Shown one piece after another: positions 27,304 to 35,098 of a stretch of 64,000 nt of DNA; within the stretch, counting starts at the first letter, position 1; each line of letters starts with the position of its first letter. The notes below the pieces were generated by a model, which did no database searches, was not told where the DNA came from, and saw nothing but the letters and a program-made list of their open reading frames with translations. Source of the DNA: CAZQIC01 sp964593555 (GTDB lineage Bacteria > Bacteroidota > Bacteroidia > JAFLBG01); assembly GCA_964593555.1 (NCBI GenBank), contig CAZQIC010000009.1, positions 1 through 64,000 of the forward strand, given 5' to 3'. The position numbers and the translations under genes are program-made.

Positions 27304-28047
27304 ATGGACAATACCCCATCATCCAAATGGTTTAAAGACTGGTTTAACTCGCCCTATTATCATACGCTTTACAAAAACAGGGACGAAAAAGAAGCAGAAC
27401 TTTTTATTGATAACCTATTAAACCATCTTCAGCTTCCTGCCAACGCGGTGATAGAAGATGTTTGCTGTGGCAAAGGAAGACATGCCATTTACCTTAATAA
27501 AAAAGGATTTCAAGTTACAGGGATTGATCTTTCTGAACGATCGATTGAATATGCAACGCAGTTTGAGAACAGCACATTGTCGTTTTTTGTACATGATATG
27601 CGAAAATTATTCCGGACCAATTATTTTGATGCCGCTTTTAACTTATTTACTTCATTCGGTTATTTCGAGAATAAAAAGGAGGAGATCCAAACATTAGTTG
27701 CTATCGGAAAAGGACTGAAAAAAAACGGAATATTGGTAATTGACTATTTTAATTCAAATAAAATATTACCTCATTTACCAATGAAGGAAAGCAAATCAAT
27801 TGACGGGATTAAATTCAACATCGATAAAAAATTAGACGGAGAATTTATAACAAAGTGCATTGAAGTGGAAGAGAATAACAAAAAGCATTATTTTGCCGAA
27901 AAGGTTCGCTTACTAGGTCTGCCTGATTTTGAATATTTATTTGACAAAGCAGGTTTCAAACTAATAAGTACATTTGGGGATTATAATTTATCAGCATTCG
28001 ATAAACAAAACTCTGAAAGGTTAATTGTAATAGGAGTAAAAAAATGA
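27304..28047 (+). CDS. Class I SAM-dependent methyltransferase
   Basis: 247 residues, soluble. Motif I is VIEDVCCGKGRHAIYL at about residue 50, followed by motif post-I FQVTGIDLSERSI and acidic DAAFNLFTSFGYF (motif II region). The variant CCGKGRH instead of xGxGxGR is typical of a conserved Bacteroidota family. The substrate is unknown. It is co-transcribed with the ZIP gene, whose start overlaps its stop by 4 bp, and lies 92 bp after mazG, a gap that holds a repeat-like GAACCTCAGG / CTGAGGCTC arm pair. Confidence 0.88.
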   Translation: MDNTPSSKWFKDWFNSPYYHTLYKNRDEKEAELFIDNLLNHLQLPANAVIEDVCCGKGRHAIYLNKKGFQVTGIDLSERSIEYATQFENSTLSFFVHDMRKLFRTNYFDAAFNLFTSFGYFENKKEEIQTLVAIGKGLKKNGILVIDYFNSNKILPHLPMKESKSIDGIKFNIDKKLDGEFITKCIEVEENNKKHYFAEKVRLLGLPDFEYLFDKAGFKLISTFGDYNLSAFDKQNSERLIVIGVKK

Positions 28048-28787
28048 TGGCTTTGGAAATATATCTATACGTATTTTTTTCCGTTATTATAAGCGGATTA
28101 AGTGTATTGCTTATAAAAATAAATACTAAAACACTTAAGCTTATACTCTCTTTCAGTGGGGCATTTTTATTTGCCATTAGTGTATTACATCTTATTCCCG
28201 AAATATATGAAACAGAAACCTCCAATGCGGGTGTTTATATACTGATTGGTTTTTTTGCACAGATATTGATGGAGTTTTTCTCTGAGGGAATTGAACATGG
28301 ACATATTCATGTACATAATGATCATCACCACCACAATGCATTTCCATTGTCGATAATGATCGCATTGTCAGTACACTCATTTATTGAAGGAATGCCATTG
28401 GCGGGTAACATATTTGACCCTGTATCAACTGATGCATATCATTACATGGGAAATTCGTTACTAACAGGAATTATACTTCATAATATTCCAATTGCCATCG
28501 CATTAATGAGTATGCTTATACAATCGGGTTTAACAAAAACGAGAGCAGTACTTTGGCTATTGTTTTTTGCATTGATGACGCCACTCGGAACTTTTACGTC
28601 GTATTTAATTAGTTCTGAAATTCCTTCGATGTCTATTTATTTCAGCAGAATAATGGCTGTAGTAGTTGGAATATTTTTACATATCTCCACCACCATTTTA
28701 TTTGAATCCAGCGAAAACCACCGTTTTAACCTCATCAAGTTTATCACCATTCTCATTGGTGCTTCGGTGGCGTTTATGATAAGCTAA
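28044..28787 (+). CDS. ZIP-family divalent metal transporter
   Basis: 247 residues with about eight membrane segments. A histidine-rich cytoplasmic loop (HGHIHVHNDHHHHN, about residues 88-102) sits between segments 3 and 4. The fourth segment carries HSFIEGMPLAG and the fifth HNIPIAIALM, matching the ZIP metal-binding helices. It probably imports zinc or iron. Its start overlaps the upstream methyltransferase stop by 4 bp (ATGA). Confidence 0.92.
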   Translation: MMALEIYLYVFFSVIISGLSVLLIKINTKTLKLILSFSGAFLFAISVLHLIPEIYETETSNAGVYILIGFFAQILMEFFSEGIEHGHIHVHNDHHHHNAFPLSIMIALSVHSFIEGMPLAGNIFDPVSTDAYHYMGNSLLTGIILHNIPIAIALMSMLIQSGLTKTRAVLWLLFFALMTPLGTFTSYLISSEIPSMSIYFSRIMAVVVGIFLHISTTILFESSENHRFNLIKFITILIGASVAFMIS

Positions 28788-28793
28788 GCGGTT

Positions 28794-29072
28794 TTATTCT
28801 TTTGATATTGAAACTTCCATTCCCTTCAAATCCAACTCTTTAACTTTTTCCCTATCATTCATCGAAATAAGTAAACTAAAATCAGAAGTTTTTCGACTAA
28901 TACTATTAGACATTCCCACTCCAATAATTTTCAACTTTAACACCTCCTCCAATTTCGTAAGATGAATAAAATTTCCACTTGAAATTGTCCCATCCAAAAT
29001 TATACCAACAAGTACATAGCCTCTATTAGTTAAATTAAAAGTATCGGTTATCTGAAATTTAGCGATAATCAT
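28794..29072 (-). CDS. Small protein resembling the EF-Tu domain 2 beta-barrel, function unknown
   Basis: 92 residues without signal or membrane segments. FQITDTFNLTNRGYVLVG followed by DGTISSGNFIHLT resembles domain 2 of translation GTPases (the region after 'FRxGRGTVVTG'). The lysine-rich remainder ends SISKE. It lacks a GTPase domain, so it is a stand-alone barrel at most. It lies 1 bp after the DUF3307 gene on the same strand. The resemblance is by eye and not certain. Confidence 0.55.
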   Translation of the reverse strand: MIIAKFQITDTFNLTNRGYVLVGIILDGTISSGNFIHLTKLEEVLKLKIIGVGMSNSISRKTSDFSLLISMNDREKVKELDLKGMEVSISKE

Positions 29073-29073
29073 T

Positions 29074-29445
29074 TTAATTATTATACAACCAAAACACCAT
29101 CCCTAATATTACCACTTGGTGCAAAAACTGATCAAAACCAAAGAGCCACCAGAAATAGGGATTGGAAGTATTTTCTAATTTCGGGAACCAGCCATTCATG
29201 CGGCCTTTCCATACGTCAATGCAAAAATGAGCTGTGATTTGAAATGCCATTAACATTCCTGCCTTTTCTAAATCTGTAAAGAACAACAACACTACAAACA
29301 TTAATGCCCCATGCACACAAGCATGTACAAGTATTGGAAATAATGATTTGCCTCTTTGCTTAGCCGCCAGCATCCAGGGATTAGAAAGCTGGGTAAAATC
29401 GGCCATCCAATGGCATACCATTAACAGTGATATTAATTTAATCAT
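29074..29445 (-). CDS. DUF3307 family membrane protein
   Basis: 123 residues with four hydrophobic segments. HWMADFTQ near residue 12 and HACVHGALM near residue 43 carry the conserved His/Asp pattern of DUF3307, a small inner-membrane family of unknown function. Its gene is next to the EF-Tu-domain-2-like protein gene, 1 bp apart. Confidence 0.8.
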   Translation of the reverse strand: MIKLISLLMVCHWMADFTQLSNPWMLAAKQRGKSLFPILVHACVHGALMFVVLLFFTDLEKAGMLMAFQITAHFCIDVWKGRMNGWFPKLENTSNPYFWWLFGFDQFLHQVVILGMVFWLYNN

Positions 29446-29540
29446 GGTATCAAATTACTAATTTGTTACAAACTATAGCATATTTTATAAACAATAACGT
29501 CTGACATATAGGATATACAAGGGCTTTCAGCTTTTTTTTG

Positions 29541-29548
29541 TAAATTTG
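29541..29548 (+). promoter_or_regulatory. Putative -7 element for the peroxiredoxin gene (TAAATTTG)
   Basis: An exact TAnnTTTG match 46 bp before the start, preceded by a T8 run. A second TAAATATTC lies just downstream. No clean TTG -33 element was found, so the call is moderate. Confidence 0.4.
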
Positions 29549-29594
29549 TAGTGTAAATATTCATTGTTAAAATAACCTAAAAACCATAAAAAAA

Positions 29595-30227
29595 ATGTCA
29601 GTATTAGTTGGAAAAAAAGCTCCATCCTTTAAAGCAAAGGCCGTAGTTTTCGGAGAGCAGTTTGTAAACGATTTTTCGTTAGATCAGTTCGTTGGTAAAA
29701 AACATGTATTGTTTTTCTTTTACCCTAAAGATTTCACTTTTGTGTGTCCTACCGAACTTCATGCTTTCCAGGATAAATTAGCTGAATTCGAAAAAAGAAA
29801 TGTTGCTGTTGTAGCTTGTTCTACAGATACAGAACAATCACACTGGGGCTGGTTACAAATGTCGAAAAAACAAGGCGGTATACAGGGAATTACATATCCT
29901 GTAGTTGCAGATACAACAAAAACTATCTCTGCTAATTACGGTGTACTTTCTGGTGAGTATGATGTTAATGATAACGGCGAACTTATCGCGACAGGTGCTA
30001 TGATCGCATACAGAGGACTTTTCCTGATTGATAAAAACGGAGTTGTTCGTCACCAGATCGTTAACGATTTTCCATTGGGAAGAAGCGTTGATGAGGCATT
30101 AAGAATGGTAGATGCATTACAATATTTTGAAGAGAATGGTGAAGTTTGTCCTGCGAACTGGCAAAAAGGTGATGAAGCAATAAAAGAATCACACGAGGGT
30201 ATCGCGAACTACTTGTCAAAAAAATAA
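29595..30227 (+). CDS. Peroxiredoxin (AhpC/Prx1 type, 2-Cys)
   Basis: 210 residues. The peroxidatic Cys is residue 51 in DFTFVCPTELHAFQ, and the resolving Cys is about residue 185 in EVCPANWQKG, matching the typical 2-Cys AhpC/Prx1 family. It reduces peroxides with electrons from thioredoxin or AhpF; no ahpF gene is adjacent. Codon use is cleaner than in its neighbours, which suggests high expression. A hairpin CCTCTCC-aaa-GGAGAGG (30241-30257) follows the stop and a terminator lies at 30289-30321. Confidence 0.95.
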   Translation: MSVLVGKKAPSFKAKAVVFGEQFVNDFSLDQFVGKKHVLFFFYPKDFTFVCPTELHAFQDKLAEFEKRNVAVVACSTDTEQSHWGWLQMSKKQGGIQGITYPVVADTTKTISANYGVLSGEYDVNDNGELIATGAMIAYRGLFLIDKNGVVRHQIVNDFPLGRSVDEALRMVDALQYFEENGEVCPANWQKGDEAIKESHEGIANYLSKK

Positions 30228-30240
30228 AAGCCTCACCTAA

Positions 30241-30257
30241 CCTCTCCAAAGGAGAGG
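30241..30257. repeat. Small inverted repeat CCTCTCC-aaa-GGAGAGG
   Basis: Perfect 7-bp arms around a 3-nt loop 13 bp after the peroxiredoxin stop. There is no T tract after it, so it is more likely an intergenic palindromic repeat than a terminator. No second copy was noticed in the window. Confidence 0.55.
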
Positions 30258-30288
30258 GACAAAAGGGAGTACAATAATTTATTATTAT

Positions 30289-30321
30289 AAAGGCGTCCTG
30301 AGCTAGTCTAAGGACGCCTTT
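30289..30321. terminator. Bidirectional terminator between the peroxiredoxin and GNAT genes
   Basis: AAAGGCGTCCT pairs perfectly with AGGACGCCTTT around an 11-nt loop. T-rich tracts follow on the plus side (TATATTTTTTT) and A-rich DNA precedes it, so it can serve both converging genes. The right arm reaches the GNAT stop codon. Confidence 0.8.
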
Positions 30322-30751
30322 ATATTTTTTTCTCCATAAGGTAATGCTGTATCTCATCCCACATTAAAAAAGATTTTTCTTTCACAACAAAACCATTGCG
30401 TTTATAAAAATTCACAGCAATATCTCTTGCTTGCAGAATGATAGAAGTGCAATTCCTTTTTTTAGCTACCTGTTCCAGATATCGTAATATTCTGTCGCCA
30501 TATTTTTTCCCTCTCTCCTGCTCTGCCACTGCCATGTAACGCATCTGTGCTTCATCGGGTTTATTTAAATGCAATCGTCCAACCGCAACAGGAATATTAT
30601 CATCATCGATCAGCATGGCATGAATCGAAGAGTCTTCCAATTCATCCTTTTCCGTTCCAACAGGTTTACCCCAAGGCTTCCTCAGGCATAGCCAACGCAA
30701 ATGATAATATGATTCAAACTCCTGTTGTGTTTGAGGCTCGACAATTCTCAT
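30320..30751 (-). CDS. GNAT-family N-acetyltransferase
   Basis: 143 residues, a single GNAT domain. The acetyl-CoA loop appears as MAVAEQERGKKYGDRIL near residue 80, and the C-terminal NFYKRNGFVV is the common GNAT tail. The beginning MRIVEPQTQQEFESYYHLRW resembles ElaA/YjdJ-like members. The substrate is unknown. It faces the peroxiredoxin gene across a bidirectional terminator. Confidence 0.85.
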   Translation of the reverse strand: MRIVEPQTQQEFESYYHLRWLCLRKPWGKPVGTEKDELEDSSIHAMLIDDDNIPVAVGRLHLNKPDEAQMRYMAVAEQERGKKYGDRILRYLEQVAKKRNCTSIILQARDIAVNFYKRNGFVVKEKSFLMWDEIQHYLMEKKI

Positions 30752-30768
30752 AAAAAAACTGGTTAATA

Positions 30769-31698
30769 TTAGAACTTAGAACGAGTTCTTTTTCTACGAT
30801 AGAACTTATAGTTCGCATTGAACGTGACAAACATATAAGCATCTTTATCCTTAGGGTCACCTCTTTGATCATCCATATCAGCAGCACCTTGTGGAAATGT
30901 ATTACCTAAAGAAGGGTCTGCAAGGTATGCAGCAACATCGCCTCTTTCAGTTCTTATTCTGTTATTATCAAAATAATTACCACTCACATCATCAAGATAA
31001 TCTGTTAATGTTTTTCTCATTCCAATATCCATACCTGCACTCCAACGTCTGTCAATTTTATATTTAACACCAATCCCCATTGGGAAAACTACTGTAAACC
31101 TGCTGTATTTCTTTTTTAGAGGATCTATCCCCTGGCCTTCTGTACCTAAAGGCTGCAAAGCCACCCATGCCCCTGCTTGATCCTTGCCTTTTGGATTGAA
31201 AAAAGAAACTCCAACGCCAAGAAATCCATATGCCTGAATATCATTTCTGCGAATACCCTTCGCATTTTTAATACGATAGAGGTGACCAGGCTGCTCTTTT
31301 GTAAAATAACCTTCAATTACACCACCGAGTTCGATAATAGGTGAACGGAAATTAAGATTGCGATTTTGCCTGAATATTTCTTTTGTAAGATTATCATTGC
31401 CATAAAGCATACCCATATTTAAAGTCCCCTTCAAAGCAAAATAAGGTGAGTCTTTGTATCTCAACCCTACCCCTATTACAGGACGCGTAGCACGAAACTC
31501 AAGGTCCCTGAGTAAATTTGTTCCAATTCTATCTGCACCTCCAAGATCACCAAGAAAGTTAGTCGCACCGGCACTGTAAATTATTTCATAACGATAACGG
31601 GTACGACGTCTTGTAGTAAATGCTGCTTCACGAGCCTCGGCCATATCGACCAAAAAAACTGCAAAAAGAATAAAAAACAAAAAGAACCTTTTGTTCAT
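30769..31698 (-). CDS. DUF6089-family outer-membrane beta-barrel protein
   Basis: 309 residues: a signal peptide (MNKRFFLFFILFAVFLVDMA), then a beta-rich region with many alternating aromatics. ATNFLGDLGGADRIGT near residue 50 is the recognisable start of this Bacteroidota family. The C-terminal strand ends in basic residues (RRKRTRSKF). It is presumably a porin-like or structural outer-membrane protein; no substrate is known. A -7-type motif lies 32 bp upstream. Confidence 0.78.
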   Translation of the reverse strand: MNKRFFLFFILFAVFLVDMAEAREAAFTTRRRTRYRYEIIYSAGATNFLGDLGGADRIGTNLLRDLEFRATRPVIGVGLRYKDSPYFALKGTLNMGMLYGNDNLTKEIFRQNRNLNFRSPIIELGGVIEGYFTKEQPGHLYRIKNAKGIRRNDIQAYGFLGVGVSFFNPKGKDQAGAWVALQPLGTEGQGIDPLKKKYSRFTVVFPMGIGVKYKIDRRWSAGMDIGMRKTLTDYLDDVSGNYFDNNRIRTERGDVAAYLADPSLGNTFPQGAADMDDQRGDPKDKDAYMFVTFNANYKFYRRKRTRSKF

Positions 31699-31729
31699 AT
31701 CGGATTAAGGGTATTCGTATGAATAGCCC

Positions 31730-31737
31730 CAAATTTA
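31730..31737 (-). promoter_or_regulatory. Putative -7 element for the DUF6089 gene (TAAATTTG on the minus strand)
   Basis: An exact TAnnTTTG match on the minus strand, 32 bp before the start. A -33 TTG was not identified. Confidence 0.35.
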
Positions 31738-31776
31738 CCATTTTTTCTAAGACTAAAAAAAATAATTTTACCTAAA

Positions 31777-32856
31777 TTAATCAACAAAAACATCAAAAAC
31801 AGCAGTTTTTACCCTCTTTCCACCTTTATTATCTTTCAGAATAAGCTTGTGTGTATTACGACCCTCAAAAACTTCTTTCAGATCCCTGCATATAGCAACC
31901 GGGATTTTTTGGGAATTAAACTTTTTTAAAATAATTTTTGAACTGTTTTTAGTGAAGTAATTGCTCAGCTTTTTGTGCAGAGCACTCCTGTTTTTAACCC
32001 TCAAACTATTTGTAGCAAACAATTTATCTCCTATTAATTTTTCCAATCCCGCAAGTTCACACATTCTATTGAACTGTTTGTCGTTACCAATTGCAAGCAC
32101 AAGGTATTTTTTATCCTTTGTTACAAATGTTTCTCCATACGGGGCAATGTTTGGATGAAGTGATCCTATACGCTTAGGCAGATAATTTGCCATAAGCCAA
32201 TTTGAAGCCTGGTTCACCAAAGATGAAACGGCGGTATCAAAAAGGGAAACTGAGACATATGCACCTTTACCTGTTTTTTGTTTATTAAGCAGCGCGATCA
32301 ATACCGCTACTTTTAACTGGTGTGCAGCCAATACATCAACAATTGCAAAAGGGATTTTCAGCGGGCCAGATTTCTCAGTGCCGTTCATTGACATGTAACC
32401 TGCCTCTGCCTGCAACACAAGATCAAAAGCATGGCGTTCATCTTTCTCACCATAACCGGTTATATTGGCCTGAATAATTTTTGGATTATTTTTTTTTAAT
32501 GTTTGATAATCAATCCCCAATTTTTTCTGGCCGTTTTTTGTGTGATTGGTAATTACAATATCCGCTTCTTTTATAAAACGGTATAATTTAGTTGAATCCT
32601 TTTTATTTTTCAGATTAAGAAAAACAGATTTTTTTTTCCAGTTCACAGAAGCATAATATGCCGAAATACTAGGTTTATCATTTTTTTCAGAGGGCAATTT
32701 CCATTGACGGGTAACATCACCACCGGTAAGCTTGTTCTCTACCTTTATAACTGTTGCTCCAAGCTCCGCGAAGAACATACCAACAGACGGACCGGCAAGG
32801 ACGCTTGCCAGTTCAACAACTTTTAATCCCTTAAAAATATTTTTCTGAGAAGGCAT
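31777..32856 (-). CDS. Class III (CaiB/BaiF-type) CoA transferase
   Basis: 359 residues. The N-terminal LKVVELASVLAGPSVGMFF and GATVIKVENKLTGGDVTR segments and AFDLVLQAEAGYMSMNG (holding the candidate catalytic Asp, about residue 144) are family landmarks. Such enzymes move CoA between acyl groups, for example from succinyl-CoA or acetyl-CoA to an organic acid. Its start codon directly follows the stop of the upstream paaE-like gene, so it probably serves the same aromatic or fatty acid pathway. The true acyl substrate cannot be told. It is short for the family (usually 380-450). Confidence 0.86.
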   Translation of the reverse strand: MPSQKNIFKGLKVVELASVLAGPSVGMFFAELGATVIKVENKLTGGDVTRQWKLPSEKNDKPSISAYYASVNWKKKSVFLNLKNKKDSTKLYRFIKEADIVITNHTKNGQKKLGIDYQTLKKNNPKIIQANITGYGEKDERHAFDLVLQAEAGYMSMNGTEKSGPLKIPFAIVDVLAAHQLKVAVLIALLNKQKTGKGAYVSVSLFDTAVSSLVNQASNWLMANYLPKRIGSLHPNIAPYGETFVTKDKKYLVLAIGNDKQFNRMCELAGLEKLIGDKLFATNSLRVKNRSALHKKLSNYFTKNSSKIILKKFNSQKIPVAICRDLKEVFEGRNTHKLILKDNKGGKRVKTAVFDVFVD

Positions 32857-33924
32857 TTAAGGATGGTCGTAATCCACCACCACAACAGGAGTTAAAGGAT
32901 GTGATTGGCAGGTTAATATATAACCATCCTCTACCTCATCATCGGTAAGGGCATAATTCATATCCATTTTCACTTTCCCTTCAATGATCTTTGCCTTACA
33001 TGTACAACAAACTGCTCCCTTACATGCATAAGGTGCATCTGCACCCGCATTAATAGCACCATCAAGTATGGAATCACCATTTGTATTCAATTCAAAAGAG
33101 GTTTCAACACCGTCAATAGTCACGGTGATCTGGCTTGTTATATCTTCGCCCGCATTTCCAGTTTGTTTAGGCGCCTCTAAAGAGGCTGTGAAATATTCGA
33201 TATGAACTTTTTTACTGTCAACTTTTAAATCAGACAACACTGCTTTAACATTATCCATCATTGGCGTTGGGCCGCACACAAAAAATTCATTGTCGCCATT
33301 CAGGATTATGTGCTTTGCGACAAGAGCTTTTACTTTTTCTTTATCGAGTCTTCCCTTATACAATTCATCAACACCTTGTGAAGGGTTTTCAAGAATGTGG
33401 ATCACATTTAATTTATTTGCTGATGAGCCCACATGATTTTCCAACTCAGTTTTAAAAATTGTACTTTTTTCGTCCCTGTTACCATACAAAAGAGTGATCT
33501 TACTATTCGGTTCCTTGGCAAGAACAGTTTTTATAATGGAGAGCATTGGAGTTATTCCGCTGCCACCGGCAAATAAAATATAATGTTTTGTGTGTGCTGA
33601 ATTTATTGGCGAATGAAAATTACCCATTGGGGTCATTACTTCCAGCTCATCCCCATTTTTTACATTTTCATTGAGCCATTTTGAACCTCTTCCATCAGAA
33701 GTTTTTTTCACTGCTACCCTCAGTTCTGTATCAGCAACCGGACTGCTGCAAATAGAATATGATCTCCTTATTTCACCGCCTACATCAAGTTTAAAAGTGA
33801 TGTACTGGCCCTGTACATAGGTATACTCACTTTTTAAAGAGGATGGTATATCAAAAGCAATAGAAACACAGTCATCAGTTTCCTTACGTACATCGCTCAC
33901 TTTTAACTTATGAAATTTGGCCAT
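32857..33924 (-). CDS. paaE: PaaE-type ferredoxin-NADP reductase/2Fe-2S protein
   Basis: 355 residues. The FAD domain shows RRSYSICSSPV, the NAD(P) domain GGSGITPMLSII, and the C-terminal plant-type 2Fe-2S ferredoxin domain has YACKGAVCCTCKAKI plus a later LTCQ. The whole order and the NYALTDDEVEDGYILTCQ ending match the reductase subunit of phenylacetyl-CoA epoxidase (PaaE), which passes NADPH electrons to the di-iron epoxidase. The paaABCD partners are not in this window, though a PaaZ-type gene lies about 7 kb upstream on the same strand. It could instead serve another oxygenase. Confidence 0.82.
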   Translation of the reverse strand: MAKFHKLKVSDVRKETDDCVSIAFDIPSSLKSEYTYVQGQYITFKLDVGGEIRRSYSICSSPVADTELRVAVKKTSDGRGSKWLNENVKNGDELEVMTPMGNFHSPINSAHTKHYILFAGGSGITPMLSIIKTVLAKEPNSKITLLYGNRDEKSTIFKTELENHVGSSANKLNVIHILENPSQGVDELYKGRLDKEKVKALVAKHIILNGDNEFFVCGPTPMMDNVKAVLSDLKVDSKKVHIEYFTASLEAPKQTGNAGEDITSQITVTIDGVETSFELNTNGDSILDGAINAGADAPYACKGAVCCTCKAKIIEGKVKMDMNYALTDDEVEDGYILTCQSHPLTPVVVVDYDHP

Positions 33925-33964
33925 ACAGTTTAATCAATTACTCTGCAAAAATATAATTTAAACT

Positions 33965-34655
33965 TTACTCTTCCATAAATTTTTTAATCGCATTTGAAAC
34001 CAGCAATACATCAATTTGTTCGATTGGATGAGGAGTATTTGAAAAAACCGTCAAAGAACCCTTTTTTAATTTTTTATACACATTGATTGTTTCTTCATGT
34101 GACACCATTTTATCACTGTCACCAATAGAGACCATTACTTCGTTTGTTATATCGGCATAATCTGATTCTTTCAACGGATTCTCCCTCCCCATTGCTTTCA
34201 TCATGCTTGCAGTACTCTCCAATATAATTTTCCAATCAGCTGGATCATGACACTGTTTTAATGCTTGGGCAAAAGCAGGCAATTTTTCTTCTATCCTTTC
34301 GGGAAATGAGCATTTTGGATTCCTTTTCTGCCCCTACTTCATTCCATTCAAATTTTGCAGCGAGGGTAAATATTTTACCGATTCTATCAGGATAGTTTTT
34401 TGCCAGGTACAATGCTACATAACCTCCCATACTATAACCAAAAATATCTATTTTCTTTATCGACAATAAATCCATCCATCTCAACACATCGTTCGCAAAA
34501 AGTTTTATACTGAATGGCTCCTGAGGTAATGCTCCGCCTCCGTGTCCTGAAAAATTTAACCGGTGTATGTCAAATTTATCTCCCAGTTTTTCTGCAATAG
34601 GGATCAATTGATCCGCTGAGCCTATTGCACCATGAAGAAGCAGCAATTTTTTCAT
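33965..34655 (-). pseudogene. Alpha/beta hydrolase interrupted by a frameshift
   Basis: Two overlapping reading frames make up one protein. The N-terminal part (34655-34245) has LLLHGAIGSADQLIP, the nucleophile elbow DIFGYSMGGYVALYL and a FSGHGGG oxyanion-side segment. The C-terminal part (34282-33965) has the acid region MVSIGDSDKMV and the catalytic-His region SNTPHPIE. The frames should join near 34302-34313: in the shifted frame the sequence reads FPERIEEKLPAFAQAL, continuous with the C-terminal part. A one-base or two-base indel explains it. Either a recent inactivation or a sequence error. The start overlaps the GNAT stop by 4 bp. Confidence 0.8.
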
Positions 34656-35092
34656 TTTTTAATGTTTTTAATAAAATGAAAACCTCTGACCTTATATCCT
34701 TCCCTGAAATAAAAACGGTGAGCGGCAGAATTTTCTACATATGCGTCGAGCATGGCTGTTTCACAATTTTCTTCTTTTGCTTTTACAATTATCCAATCAC
34801 AAATTAATTTACCAACTCCGGATGACCTGTATTCTTCAGCGACAACGAGATTATCTATCTCCACATATTTGCCCGAATATATTTTAGTGTTTATCCAAAA
34901 ACCCGAGAGGCCAATGCATTTTTTACCAATGAAAGCGCAAGTCATTCTGTAATTATTAGCACACATAACTTTCAACAATTCTGTATATCTTTTTTTTGTA
35001 AGTGTTGGGGTTAGTTGTTTTACCAGCGGAAACAGCGAATTCATTTCTTCGAGGGAAATTGCTTCACGTATAATAATTTCGGGAGCAGACAC
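34652..35092 (-). CDS. GNAT-family N-acetyltransferase
   Basis: 146 residues, a full GNAT domain. IDNLVVAEEYRSSGVGKLI is the acetyl-CoA-binding loop (R/Q-x-x-G-x-G/A form) near residue 82, and SAAHRFYFREGYKVRGF is the usual C-terminal strand. The substrate is unknown. It lies 6 bp after the fused E1 gene and overlaps the following hydrolase start by 4 bp, so it belongs to that operon. Confidence 0.86.
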   Translation of the reverse strand: MSAPEIIIREAISLEEMNSLFPLVKQLTPTLTKKRYTELLKVMCANNYRMTCAFIGKKCIGLSGFWINTKIYSGKYVEIDNLVVAEEYRSSGVGKLICDWIIVKAKEENCETAMLDAYVENSAAHRFYFREGYKVRGFHFIKNIKK

Positions 35093-35098
35093 GAGTGC

